From Thalassotalea profundi (GTDB taxonomy: Bacteria; Pseudomonadota; Gammaproteobacteria; Enterobacterales; Alteromonadaceae), in NCBI RefSeq assembly GCF_014653195.1, contig NZ_BNAH01000012.1, forward strand, positions 1-64,000: DNA of 64,000 bases, in the 5' to 3' direction. The position numbers and the translations under genes were made by a program. A model generated the notes under the pieces. That model was given only the letters and a program-made list of their open reading frames with translations, did not search any database and was not told where the DNA came from. Shown here in pieces: positions 1 to 8,547 of this stretch. Position 1 is the stretch's first letter. Every line of letters starts with the position of its first letter.

Positions 1-206
1 TCTTGTCATTTTGTCACCTAAATTATCTATGAGGCGATCATATCAGCCTCTAATTAAGTGGCCAAATTCGTTATACCACTACACTTTTTTAAGTAGGAAT
101 AAAAGTGCCAAAAATATCTTACAAGGAAATCCTATGGATTTTCATTTATTTGATAAGAGAGTAGATCAAGATACTGGGAAATATTCTTAAGTTAAGTTTA
201 TGTTTC
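1..206. other. gene-free left edge of the window
   Basis: No credible gene. A short inverted repeat (GAGGC at 31-35, GCCTC at 46-50) could be a weak hairpin, but no T-run follows it. The stretch lies downstream of the minus-strand helicase gene and probably separates it from island genes outside the window. Confidence 0.5.
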
Positions 207-3200
207 CTACCCAACAGCCAACTTAGCAGTCTCATGCCACATATAAGCTGGCATGGAATGTTTAAGCTTCCATGTAATATTCATCGGTTGTGAACCTTCA
301 TACTTTACAAAATCAACAGGTCCGAAATTAACGAATCCCATCGTTTTTCCGTATTCGTCTTTAGCCTGTTCTCTAACAAATAAAATAAACGTTCTCTTAC
401 TCTGCTTTTGTTGAATGTAGCTCAGTCCTTTACCTGATGTTGGCTTCGAACTGTTCTGCGTTTGCCAGTGAAATAATGTTGGGCTGATAGCATAGTCGTG
501 ATACATAGTTGTTGCAGAAAACTGTTTTTCACATTTATCAAGAGTCACAAATAGCAGCTCTGTATTTGCGTCTGCAATGTTTAAAATACCTTCGCGACTT
601 GAAGATTTTCTATCAATTGAAGTGTCACCAAATGCAACCAAAATGTGTTCTTTAGGATATCTAACGTGCATTTTAAGAGGGGAGCTATCAACAATCTCAT
701 TTTCCACTGTTGGCATTGAAAACTCTTGTGTTTCAAGACGCTCTATTAGCAGTTTAATGACTTCACTTAATTCATTTTTAAGAAGTGTGATGTTTAACGC
801 CTCGATACTAGACGATATCGAACCAAACCCTGCTTGATTAGCTGTTTTATCCCAAAAGTCATAATGACACATAACAGCAAATAGGTCTTTGTGCCTTGCA
901 GGCACGGATTCGATATCGACTAGGTTAGTTAGGGAAAAGTTAGCCTCGCATAGGGCTTTAACAAACCTTAAATATGAAATAGATGTATTGCCTAGGATTC
1001 GATTATTGATTGCTCGGTAATAAGCTACGTATATGGGAGACTCAGCTTCATTTATATCATCCTGATTGCTTGCAGCAATTAGAGCGTTCCATCCTCCAAA
1101 CTTGCCAACTTTTATTTTATAAATATCTTCTAAAGTAATGTCCGGATAGATATGTAAGAAGTTTGTCAGAGTAAGCGGTAAATCTGTAACGTGAGGATAG
1201 TTAGAGATAAGGTTAAGCAACTTGTTTTTATTTAATGTTGCTTGAGATATGTTCCTCAAGATCATTTGCTGAGTTTTCTCTTGTAACTCAATACGGCAGC
1301 CAAGAGGAAGGTGAGGAAAACCTTGTTTCACCTCTTTTGAAATAGCTTGGTTAGTTTTGCCAACTAACGCCCTAAATTTATGTGAAAAATCATATTCAGG
1401 TCTTGAGTTGCCAACAAAATCTAAAATGGTGCAGCATTCTTTGTTTTCGATTAACCGGAGACCTCGACCTAATTGTTGCAAGAATATAGTTAAACTTTCT
1501 GTTGGTCTTAAAAATAGTAGGGTATCTAGTTCAGGAATATCGACACCTTCATTAAAAATATCCACTACAAATAGGACATTAATTTCTCTCGATTTTAAGC
1601 GTTGCTGCTGAATATCACGGTCCCTAGAATTGTCGCTAGTAAGCACTCCACAGGGGATATTGCTCAAAATAAACTTCTTAGCCATATAATTCGCATGCTC
1701 TTTGCTCACACAGAATGCTAGCGCTCGCATTTGAGAAATGTCAGTAATAATTTCATTGAGGCTTTGAATAATTCTAACTACCCGTTGATCATTCAACGTA
1801 TACAAGTTAGTAAGCTCAGCAACATCATATCGACCTTTTGACCATGAAATTTTCGTAAGATCTGTTTCATCATCAATTGCAAAATACTGAAATGGAGATA
1901 AATGGCGTTGATTAATTGCTTCTGGCAACCGAATTTCCGCGGCAATAACATTGCAGAAGTCTTTGAGGATATCAGCACCATCATGGCGTTCAGGTGTTGC
2001 TGTTAAGCCAATTAGTATTGTTGGCTCAAAGTACTCTAGAATTGGACGATAGCTATTAGCTGTAACATGGTGAACTTCATCAATAACAATATAGTCAAAG
2101 TAATCGTTAGTTAAGCTCAAGCTAGAAAGTTGATTATTAAAACTCTGGATCGAAGCAAATAGGAGATTAAACTTTTCAGGCTTGTGTTTACCTACCAATA
2201 GTTCCCCAAATTGACTGTTTTTAAGAACTCCGCGATATGCGCTTCTGGCTTGCTTAAGAATTTCTTCTCTATGGGCTAAAAATAAAAATTTAGCTTCAGG
2301 GTTTTTATTGTAAAACCTTGCAAAGTCAAAAGCTGAAATGATTGTTTTCCCAGTTCCTGTTGCCGCGACGACAAGATTCCTATACCTTCCATGCAGCTCT
2401 CTTTCGACCTTTAATTTCTCTAAGATATTTTTTTGATGGGAGTGCGGTTTAATATCAAAATAAAAGCTAGGCATATTACCATCAAACGAACCTCTGGCAG
2501 TTTGTAGGGCGATATTAAGCCTTTCCTTGCTTTGTGCTTTGCCATCAAATTGTTCGAAATCTGACGATTCCCAGTAAGTTTCAAAGGTGCTGAGAGATTT
2601 CTCAATAATATGAGGGATTTCTTTAGAAGTTATTTTTAAGTTCCATTCTAAGCCGCTGGTTAAGGCCGAGTGAGATAAATTCGATGATCCAATATAACCA
2701 GTGTGAAAGCTGGTATCACGCATAAACAGATATGACTTAGCGTGTAGTCGTTCTCTATTTGTATTGTAACTGAGTTTTACTTCTGTATTAGGTAGTGATG
2801 CTAAAAACTCTACGGCCTTAGCATCAGTGGCCCCCATATAGGATGTGGTGATAACTTTAAGTTGCTTACCACTGCGAGTAAATTCCTCAAGCTCCTTCTT
2901 AAAAATCCTAATTCCAGCCCACTTTATAAATGAAACTAACCAATAAATTTTGTCCGACGACTGAATTTCTCTTTTAATCTCAGTTTCGAGCGAAATACCA
3001 ACGTTACTACCACAAAATAATTCACTTTGAGTTAGTCCAGTCAGGGGCATTATTGATTCAATATATTTAGGAAGATCAGAAGCAACAGGATTTTGCTTGT
3101 CTAGAAGTGCTGTAAGTATCTTGCCTTGGGTATCAATTAAATTTTCGGTGATGATTTCTCTATCACCAATATTGTCGCTTAACCATTCAATGACCTTATT

Positions 3201-3407
3201 GGCTAAGTTTATTTGCTCAATAATTCTATTCTCACCGTTAGGCACCGAATCCATAGCTATTTCGATAATTCTAGTTAGAAATCGAGACAACCAAGACGCA
3301 GCTTCTCCATTTTCTAATGAACGCTCACCAACATAAAAAGTTTCACGATCTAACTTTTGCTCAACCAATTGGGTGATTAGTTGTTCATATATGCCAGCCT
3401 GATTCAT
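207..3407 (-). CDS. PLD-domain DEAD/DEAH helicase with DUF3427 C-terminus
   Basis: 1066-aa three-part protein. An N-terminal phospholipase-D-like nuclease domain carries HAK at 222-224 and GSSNLS at 240-245. A superfamily 2 helicase core follows: Walker A GTGKT near 351-355, DEVH 443-446, TATP 469-472 and motif VI QQLGRGLR 644-651. The last ~250 residues match DUF3427 as I know it (HWQTQNSS and the late GPVDFV/ITWKL segment). The family is widespread on islands and resembles helicase-nuclease fusions seen in antiphage and restriction-like systems; a defence role is inference. The PLD motif appears only once and its HxK lacks an obvious following aspartate at the canonical spacing, so nuclease activity is uncertain or needs a dimer. 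AGGA lies just upstream of the ATG, and the gene follows the resolvase by 23 bp on the same strand, suggesting co-transcription. Confidence 0.85.
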   Translation of the reverse strand: MNQAGIYEQLITQLVEQKLDRETFYVGERSLENGEAASWLSRFLTRIIEIAMDSVPNGENRIIEQINLANKVIEWLSDNIGDREIITENLIDTQGKILTALLDKQNPVASDLPKYIESIMPLTGLTQSELFCGSNVGISLETEIKREIQSSDKIYWLVSFIKWAGIRIFKKELEEFTRSGKQLKVITTSYMGATDAKAVEFLASLPNTEVKLSYNTNRERLHAKSYLFMRDTSFHTGYIGSSNLSHSALTSGLEWNLKITSKEIPHIIEKSLSTFETYWESSDFEQFDGKAQSKERLNIALQTARGSFDGNMPSFYFDIKPHSHQKNILEKLKVERELHGRYRNLVVAATGTGKTIISAFDFARFYNKNPEAKFLFLAHREEILKQARSAYRGVLKNSQFGELLVGKHKPEKFNLLFASIQSFNNQLSSLSLTNDYFDYIVIDEVHHVTANSYRPILEYFEPTILIGLTATPERHDGADILKDFCNVIAAEIRLPEAINQRHLSPFQYFAIDDETDLTKISWSKGRYDVAELTNLYTLNDQRVVRIIQSLNEIITDISQMRALAFCVSKEHANYMAKKFILSNIPCGVLTSDNSRDRDIQQQRLKSREINVLFVVDIFNEGVDIPELDTLLFLRPTESLTIFLQQLGRGLRLIENKECCTILDFVGNSRPEYDFSHKFRALVGKTNQAISKEVKQGFPHLPLGCRIELQEKTQQMILRNISQATLNKNKLLNLISNYPHVTDLPLTLTNFLHIYPDITLEDIYKIKVGKFGGWNALIAASNQDDINEAESPIYVAYYRAINNRILGNTSISYLRFVKALCEANFSLTNLVDIESVPARHKDLFAVMCHYDFWDKTANQAGFGSISSSIEALNITLLKNELSEVIKLLIERLETQEFSMPTVENEIVDSSPLKMHVRYPKEHILVAFGDTSIDRKSSSREGILNIADANTELLFVTLDKCEKQFSATTMYHDYAISPTLFHWQTQNSSKPTSGKGLSYIQQKQSKRTFILFVREQAKDEYGKTMGFVNFGPVDFVKYEGSQPMNITWKLKHSMPAYMWHETAKLAVG

Positions 3408-3430
3408 AAAGATCCTTTTATGTTGTAATT

Positions 3431-3979
3431 TTATTTATTCAGCGCTTTATTTAATGTTGGTCTACTTACACCAAAGTGACGAGCTACTTCTGCTTTCGTC
3501 ATTTCTGGATCGAGTAACATAGCATTAGCTTTCTTTATATCATTTGGAGACATTTTTGCTTTTCGACCGCCTTTTCTCCCCCGCGCTCGCGCGGCATCAA
3601 GTCCAGCCTTGGTTCTTTCCGAAATAAGCCGTCTTTCAAACTGTGCAATAGAGCCTATCATATGGAATGCTAATTCACCCACGGCAGTGGTGGTGTCAAT
3701 ATTCTCGTTTAATGAAATGAACTGCACTCCTTGTTGTTTGAAACCATCCAATAGTTCTATGAGGTCTTTTAAACTTCTGCCCAAGCGGTCTAAACGCTGA
3801 ACGATGACAATATCACCTTCTCTTAATGTATCTATCATACGCTCAAGTTCTGGGCGTTTTTTTGACTTACCGCTATAACTTTCACGATAAACTCTTTCAC
3901 AACCTGCCTCTGCTAATGCATCTAGCTGTGAATCTTGAGATTGATCGTCAGTACTTACCCGCGCATAACCTATCTTCAT
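3431..3979 (-). CDS. serine recombinase, resolvase/invertase family
   Basis: 182-aa small serine recombinase. The N-terminal catalytic domain begins MKIGYARVST with the nucleophile Ser9; the conserved RLDRLGRS block is near 62-69 and the E-helix region (ERRLISERTKAGL) follows. The C-terminus (about 140-182) is a Hin/Tn3-type helix-turn-helix (KAEVARHFGVSRPTLNKAL). Members resolve cointegrates, invert DNA or act in plasmid/island maintenance. It is full length for the family and has no transposase beside it, so it is not obviously part of a Tn3 transposon. Repeats immediately upstream look like its own recombination or binding sites. The helicase gene follows on the same strand. Confidence 0.93.
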   Translation of the reverse strand: MKIGYARVSTDDQSQDSQLDALAEAGCERVYRESYSGKSKKRPELERMIDTLREGDIVIVQRLDRLGRSLKDLIELLDGFKQQGVQFISLNENIDTTTAVGELAFHMIGSIAQFERRLISERTKAGLDAARARGRKGGRKAKMSPNDIKKANAMLLDPEMTKAEVARHFGVSRPTLNKALNK

Positions 3980-3980
3980 A

Positions 3981-4102
3981 AAATAAAGGTACCTTTTATT
4001 TACATAGAAAACTTTACGAGTTTATTTACGTCTATGCAAGTTGTTTTATGATTAATTTGGTAATTGATTGGTGTGTAAAATAAATGGTCGTTTTATTTAC
4101 AT
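3981..4102. promoter_or_regulatory. candidate res/binding region of the serine recombinase
   Basis: Directly upstream of the recombinase gene. Three direct copies of TTTATTTACRT start at 3995, 4021 and 4092. An inverted copy (TGTAAAATAAA, 4074-4084) pairs with TTTATTTACA (4092-4101) around a 7-bp centre. A second imperfect palindrome centred on GGTACC (about 3981-4001) abuts the start codon. Spaced inverted and direct subsites before a resolvase gene are the usual layout of a res site or autoregulatory operator. The role is inferred from position and symmetry only. Confidence 0.45.
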
Positions 4103-4215
4103 TCTAGTGAACCAAAAGATTGGTGGTTTATGGGTTAATTAAGTTGAGGCTGTGCGCTTTGAGTTAAACGCTTATCCATTATTTTTACTCCAGCCCAAAC
4201 TTTTTTTATTTTAGG

Positions 4216-4491
4216 TTAGAATTTATCGAGAGTTTCTACACTTATAGCATCAAAGCTTTCAGGTACATCTTCACCGGGTATCATATCTGCGGTGTAATAT
4301 TCATTATCATAAAAACCAGTAAAAAGCGTTTCAATAATAACGTTATCTTTCGAGCCTTCGAAGAACACAATAGACTTATTAGTTACAAAGTACCCCCCGC
4401 GCGGCGGTCGGCCAAGGCCTTCTTTTTCGTCTCTATATCGAGCGATTTTTTCAATAATTTCGGGTGTAAATGCAGCCGTATTAGTAGACAT
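4216..4491 (-). CDS. small hypothetical protein
   Basis: 91 aa beginning MSTNTAAF. This start is chosen because AAAGGT lies 8 bases upstream; a longer reading (to 4569) has no such site. The protein is acidic, mixed alpha/beta by eye, with a GRPPRGGYFVTNKS segment and no signal peptide or membrane segment. I do not recognise a family. It lies between the resolvase and the 193-aa gene on the same strand and probably belongs to the same island block. Confidence 0.6.
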   Translation of the reverse strand: MSTNTAAFTPEIIEKIARYRDEKEGLGRPPRGGYFVTNKSIVFFEGSKDNVIIETLFTGFYDNEYYTADMIPGEDVPESFDAISVETLDKF

Positions 4492-4588
4492 ATTTATTAC
4501 CTTTTTGTTTGTTATGTGTTGACTGACCAACTCCATATAGTGGTTACTGTTATTTATTATTTCAGTCAACGGTTCTTATTTATTTCTA

Positions 4589-5170
4589 TTACGGAATTTG
4601 GATACCACGTTTAGCGCACTCTTTAATAAGACATTCATCGGATAAATCCGGTAGAAATTTTATAAGCGGATTGAATTCTTCAATATCTGTTAATAATTCG
4701 ATATCAAACTGATCTGGTTTGTTCTCAAATTCAGTGACTAATCTTGCATATAAGCCATTTACTCGAAATTTTGCTCCGCTTTCCACAACCGAAGTCCAAT
4801 TTGCATTGGATCCACCAGATGTAATATCTCCATCCAATAAAGCAATACCATCACCTGTAGAAGCCCCCGTATCTCGACCATGTGCTCTAGCAAAGATCCG
4901 TCCAGCTATGCTAACGGGCCTCTTTCGCACTTCAACTGTACGTTTAAACGTAATTACAACGTCAACTTTTTCAGCCGAAACATCATCACATGCACCAAAA
5001 TAGTGTATTAGTTTTGCTCTGATTAGATCTTCAAACTCAGTTTGCATAACCCATCCTTCAAGCTGATAAGAATATTCCGCTTTCCCAATTCTTTTTAGTG
5101 CAGCATTGACCTTGGGCATATAAGGAATTTGAACTAATAAATTGTGTTCTAAATGTGAGATTTTTAGCAT
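4589..5170 (-). CDS. hypothetical island protein with HARP/DUF5710-like N-terminal motif
   Basis: 193 aa. Residues about 13-45 (IPYMPKVNAALKRIGKAEYS then GWVM) resemble by eye the short motif in DUF5710 and HARP-like domains, where a proline-tyrosine segment and a Trp flank a 'KxIGxAxY' turn; this is motif-level similarity only. The middle is basic (TFKRTVEVRKRPVSIAGRIF) and rich in small residues (GRDTGASTGDG), which could bind nucleic acid. No membrane segment. The gene starts the left minus-strand block, and AGGTAAAAAAC precedes the ATG. Function unknown. Confidence 0.6.
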   Translation of the reverse strand: MLKISHLEHNLLVQIPYMPKVNAALKRIGKAEYSYQLEGWVMQTEFEDLIRAKLIHYFGACDDVSAEKVDVVITFKRTVEVRKRPVSIAGRIFARAHGRDTGASTGDGIALLDGDITSGGSNANWTSVVESGAKFRVNGLYARLVTEFENKPDQFDIELLTDIEEFNPLIKFLPDLSDECLIKECAKRGIQIP

Positions 5171-5576
5171 GTTTTTTACCTCTTTATGAAAAACTAAATA
5201 TATTAAACACTCTGTAACCTATTGTTACAATTAGATTTCTTAAATATTCTTAATTTTTTTAATTATTATTATATTTTTTAGTAACTTATTTTTGAGGACT
5301 CCAAAAATGTACAAAATCAGCTTTTCATGAAAAATTTGAGATTCATATTCTGTTAATTACAGTAAGATATTTATGTAATAGAACAATGGTGAACGAAACA
5401 ATGAAAATTGTTCCGTTCTATCTATAAGTTCAATCCTTATTTATTCTATATACAACACAAATATGTGCATAAAAGTGTGAATTTACATCATTTTTATGCG
5501 CATAAAAATGTAAAAATACAACTTTTAATGCGCATAAAAATGTAATATATTTAAAAGAATATTTTTTGGGGGTCTT
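5171..5576. other. divergent intergenic region, very AT-rich
   Basis: 406 bases between the divergently transcribed 193-aa gene and the AAA ATPase gene. The first ~230 bases are AT-rich with runs of A and T and no gene. The last ~120 bases hold the repeat cluster described separately at 5464-5545. The region must contain promoters for both blocks, but I could not assign convincing -35/-10 pairs. Confidence 0.5.
5464..5545. promoter_or_regulatory. operator-like repeat cluster upstream of AAA ATPase gene
   Basis: Three direct repeats of TGCGCATAAAAATGTAA type: an imperfect copy at 5464-5480 and two identical copies at 5497-5513 and 5529-5545, spaced 33 and 32 bp (three helical turns). The middle copy lies inside a perfect 22-bp palindrome at 5489-5510 centred on TGCGCA. 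The cluster ends 31 bp before the ATPase start codon. Helically phased repeats plus a perfect dyad suggest a repressor operator. The protein that binds is unknown; the KfrA-like protein downstream is one candidate. Confidence 0.5.
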
Positions 5577-6899
5577 ATGAGACGTTTATTACTAGCAGAT
5601 TTATTGAAGTGGAAAGAACAAAAACAGAGAAAGCCTCTGCTAATTGATGGTGCTCGACAAACAGGAAAAACATATCTCTTGCAAAAGTTATTTGGCCAAA
5701 GCTTCAATAATGTTTTGCGTATAGATTTTTTGGAATCTCCAGAAGTGGCCGAAGCATTCACTGGGTCATTATCACCTGATGATGTACTTAACAATATTGA
5801 ACTACTAACAGGGAGAGTATTTGACCCGCAAACAGATCTACTAATATTAGATGAAATCGGTGAATGCCCAAAAGCGGTAACCTCATTAAAATATTTTGCT
5901 GAAAAAGCTCCTAATATGTATGTCGCTGCTAGTGGATCCAATATTGGTTTATTGGATACTTTTCCTGTAGGTAAAGTAGAGCAGCACAATTTGCGTCCTT
6001 TAACATTTCGAGAGTTTTTAATCGCTGCAAATGAACCAGCCGTTCTAAAAGCTTATGAAGAACAAGTCAATTCTGCTCCTGCTCATACAAAGCTTTTCGA
6101 CAAACTAACTGATTATTATTTTATTGGAGGTATGCCAGAAGCTGTAAGTACTTGGTTTTCTCTTGCAGATAAAAGTATTTTAGAACGAATTGAAGCTGTA
6201 TCAAAAGTTCAGGCCGATCTAACTTCTGGTTATTTACGAGACTTTGGGAAATATTCAGGAAAAGTAGATGCGGGTTTAATCGAATCAATTTTTAAAGCAG
6301 TTCCTTCACAACTATCGTTGGTTATAGATGATTCAGTGAAACGATTTAAGTTTAAGAATGTACATGAACGTAAGTCTCGTTATCAAGAACTTGAGAGCGG
6401 TATCACTTGGCTTGAAAAATGTCGTTTAGTGCTAAAAAATTATCCCACAGAAGGCAATCCTCGCAGCCCGCTTGGAGCTTATAAGAAAGATAATTTAGTT
6501 AAACTATTTCTACTAGACGTAGGCTTATTGAATCACATACTGGGAGTTAATTACAAAGAAATAAAGCAACAAGGCTATGAATACAAAGGCTATGTAGCAG
6601 AAAACTTTGTCCAGCAGGAGATTGTTGCTACTGGCATTGACCCCACCTTCTCATGGAATGATGCAAGAGCAGAGGTTGAATTCATTATTTCAAATCAAGA
6701 GGGTAATATTATCCCGATAGAAGTGAAAAGCGGTAAGCGAACTAGAGCTAGATCATTAGAGTCCTACATAAACAAATGCGCCCCTTTGAAAACAATTAAA
6801 TTAACGGGGACACAAGGTTCACCAAAAACAGAGCTAAAGAATCTAGTTTTTCCTTTGTATTATTGCGAATATGCAATCCGTGAGCATATTCTGAAATGA
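5577..6899 (+). CDS. AAA ATPase with DUF4143 domain
   Basis: 440 aa. The N-terminal AAA_14-type ATPase has Walker A GARQTGKT at 25-32 and Walker B LILDEI with Asp92-Glu93. The C-terminal half is the DUF4143 domain, ending in a PD-(D/E)XK-like patch (AEVEF, then PIEVKSGK near 375-385) that may be a degenerate nuclease fold. The family is common on islands and plasmids with no settled function; some members behave in toxin-antitoxin-like or defence settings. A strong GGGGG ribosome binding site sits 5 bases before the ATG. It is the first gene of the central plus-strand block and is preceded by operator-like repeats. I see no frameshift or missing ATPase motif. Confidence 0.9.
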   Translation: MRRLLLADLLKWKEQKQRKPLLIDGARQTGKTYLLQKLFGQSFNNVLRIDFLESPEVAEAFTGSLSPDDVLNNIELLTGRVFDPQTDLLILDEIGECPKAVTSLKYFAEKAPNMYVAASGSNIGLLDTFPVGKVEQHNLRPLTFREFLIAANEPAVLKAYEEQVNSAPAHTKLFDKLTDYYFIGGMPEAVSTWFSLADKSILERIEAVSKVQADLTSGYLRDFGKYSGKVDAGLIESIFKAVPSQLSLVIDDSVKRFKFKNVHERKSRYQELESGITWLEKCRLVLKNYPTEGNPRSPLGAYKKDNLVKLFLLDVGLLNHILGVNYKEIKQQGYEYKGYVAENFVQQEIVATGIDPTFSWNDARAEVEFIISNQEGNIIPIEVKSGKRTRARSLESYINKCAPLKTIKLTGTQGSPKTELKNLVFPLYYCEYAIREHILK

Positions 6900-6987
6900 A
6901 TATATGCTGGATGTTAACAGCCTTAAGCTGAGAATACCTAAATTTGCTCGTTAGAATTGATTCTTCCTAGTTATTGATAAAAAAAAC

Positions 6988-7075
6988 TTTGTTTGTTTGT
7001 TTGTTTGTTTGTTTGTTTGTTTGTTTGTTTGTTTGTTTGTTTGTTTGTTTGTTTGTTTGTTTGTTTGTTTGTTTG
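6988..7075. repeat. (TTTG)22 tetranucleotide tract
   Basis: Exactly 22 uninterrupted TTTG units (88 bases), starting 88 bases after the ATPase stop and ending 202 bases before the KfrA-like start codon. Tracts of this purity and length change copy number by slipped-strand mispairing, as known for phase-variable loci in Haemophilus and others. Here the tract is intergenic, so it would alter transcription or transcript length and not a reading frame. The rest of 6900-7277 is AT-rich and gene-free. Confidence 0.97.
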
Positions 7076-7220
7076 TAAGCAGTATAATTTTTAAAATTAA
7101 TTTCATAAGAAAATTTATTAATTTATCAACACGTTTATTAACTTTCGCCGCTTTTACCTAATTTTTATTAAATTTCTAACATAGCTTCACAACTTTATAT
7201 CCGTATTATTGCTTTTATTA

Positions 7221-7236
7221 ACGACTGACTAGTCGT
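7221..7236. promoter_or_regulatory. inverted repeat before KfrA-like gene
   Basis: ACGACT-GACT-AGTCGT, a 6-bp perfect inverted repeat with a 4-base centre, 41 bases before the KfrA-like start and followed by a short T-run. KfrA proteins are known to repress their own promoter, so this is a candidate autoregulatory operator. A weak terminator is the alternative. Confidence 0.4.
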
Positions 7237-7277
7237 TTTTATCAAACGTACTAAAATATTAGAAAAGTGAGGTATAT

Positions 7278-7856
7278 ATGGCAAAAGCTAAAGTAACAGA
7301 TGAGCAGATCATTCAAGTAGGATCTGAACTACAGAAAGCAGATAAAAATGTAACGGGTCATGCATTATGCAAGGTTTTGGGAGGAAGACCTGATCGATTA
7401 ATCGAAGTTTGGGAAAAACATTTACTAGAAAGTAATAGTGATGAAAACAGTCTACAATATATTCAATTATCAGCAGGGCTTGAAGAACTATTTCAATCAA
7501 TGTCTAACGATATTTTAAAAAGCATTAAGTCGGTTTTAGCTACGTGCGAACAGAATATTCTCACACAAGCTGATAAACATGTTGAGAATGAAAAAGTTGC
7601 TTGCGCTGAACGCGTTTCAGCTTTAAGAGAACAACTTAACGACGCTAATGATATTATCAATCAGAACCAAGATCAGATAGATTCATTGCTTAAAGAAAAC
7701 CAGATCATTAATAATAAATATCAAAAAACAATTGAACTGGAAAAATCAGTCGTTGAGTTATCAACAAAATTAGAGGGCTACACAACGGCGATTAAAGATA
7801 AAGAGCGCATTATCACAGAGCAAGCGGCTAGGATTGAATCAATTAACGCAGCTTAA
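7278..7856 (+). CDS. KfrA-like DNA-binding coiled-coil protein
   Basis: 192 aa. Residues about 6-50 fit the KfrA_N domain (VTDEQIIQVGSELQ, VTGHALCKVLGGR, RLIEVWEKH), a winged-helix-like DNA-binding module of plasmid and integrative element proteins. Residues about 60-190 are long charged helices with heptad character, a predicted coiled coil, as in KfrA. Plasmid KfrA is a nucleoid-type, self-repressing protein that supports stable inheritance. The start follows GAGG. A TTTG tract and a short dyad lie upstream. The presence of KfrA supports a plasmid- or ICE-like origin of the island. Confidence 0.8.
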   Translation: MAKAKVTDEQIIQVGSELQKADKNVTGHALCKVLGGRPDRLIEVWEKHLLESNSDENSLQYIQLSAGLEELFQSMSNDILKSIKSVLATCEQNILTQADKHVENEKVACAERVSALREQLNDANDIINQNQDQIDSLLKENQIINNKYQKTIELEKSVVELSTKLEGYTTAIKDKERIITEQAARIESINAA

Positions 7857-7914
7857 CTTGAGTACTTCTTCTGAGTTATTGATTCACATACAATTTATAT
7901 GAAGGATATAAATT

Positions 7915-8163
7915 TTGAAGTTGACCAATAATTATTTTATTGAAAAATATCCAAAGCTATTTAATGGAAGTTCCACATTCTATTTTTACAAAGAAAATGA
8001 AATATTAAATGTGGAACAACAACTTAATGAGTTAGAAAAGGTTTGCAATCAAATATCTACTATTTGTCCCAATGAAAACCTTTTAATAGATTTTGCTACT
8101 TATAAATTTCAGAACATTCAAATCAGCTTTGTGGATGAGCCTAAAAATCACATCGTTATCTAG
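7915..8163 (+). CDS. small hypothetical protein (TTG start)
   Basis: 82 aa starting from TTG, supported by GAAGGA 9 bases upstream and the absence of an in-frame ATG. The sequence is rich in aromatic and acidic residues (FYFYKENEILNVEQQLNELEKV), cytosolic, with no known motif. It follows the KfrA-like gene by 58 bases on the same strand and may be co-transcribed. Function unknown. Confidence 0.5.
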   Translation: MKLTNNYFIEKYPKLFNGSSTFYFYKENEILNVEQQLNELEKVCNQISTICPNENLLIDFATYKFQNIQISFVDEPKNHIVI

Positions 8164-8547
8164 GGCGTGTTGTGTTGAAAATCTGGATATAAAACTCCGC
8201 TATAAAATATTCTATAGAGAATAGTTCCCTAAAGATCGCTTTGCCATATATTAAACGTGTACTTTGAGCGAAAATCTCCTTTAATAGTAACACAAAAATA
8301 CTTGTTGAATGATTAAGGGCGTGAAACAGATTTTAGAATACCTTTAACTAAAATTCATTTTATTGTTGACAAGTTAGCTAAGAAACAAAGATACTAATAA
8401 TAGGTTCGCTTAACCTGTGTTGGATTTCTACTTCATTCAAACAAAGAGCAATTCCCACTGATAATTCAGGGCTACTGACTTTATATTCTTGATTGCCAAG
8501 GAAGTAGGACGTTATTGCGTCTGGCGAAAATATAATGGAATACCCCT
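8164..8547. other. gene-free region with a promoter candidate
   Basis: 384 bases with no credible gene. A TTGACA box at 8366-8371 with GATACT 18 bases downstream is a possible promoter reading toward the FGE-fold gene, which would give a leader of about 145 bases. TATAAT at 8531-8536 lies too close to the GTG start to serve it without a leaderless mRNA. GGGCGTG occurs twice (about 8164 and 8318), which might be remnants of a mobile element end, but no transposase is present. Confidence 0.35.

Noticed and set aside
133..189. 18-codon reading frame with AAGGA upstream near the left edge
   Set aside because: Too short, no family, could be a remnant; not enough to call a gene.
5449..5458. TTTATTCTAT identical to bases beside the yicC stop, considered as a second att site
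   Set aside because: Only 10 AT-rich bases; expected by chance several times in 13 kb, and it lies inside what looks like one continuous island.
5525..5989. 154-codon minus-strand frame opposite the ATPase start
   Set aside because: Antisense shadow of a clear AAA ATPase; no ribosome site or family.
8164..8330. Insertion-sequence remnant (GGGCGTG twice)
   Set aside because: The copies are in the same orientation, short, and no transposase fragment could be read.
8164..8547. Template repeat of a retroelement upstream of the FGE-fold gene
   Set aside because: No stretch similar to the 10059-10180 codons was found by eye, and no reverse transcriptase is present.
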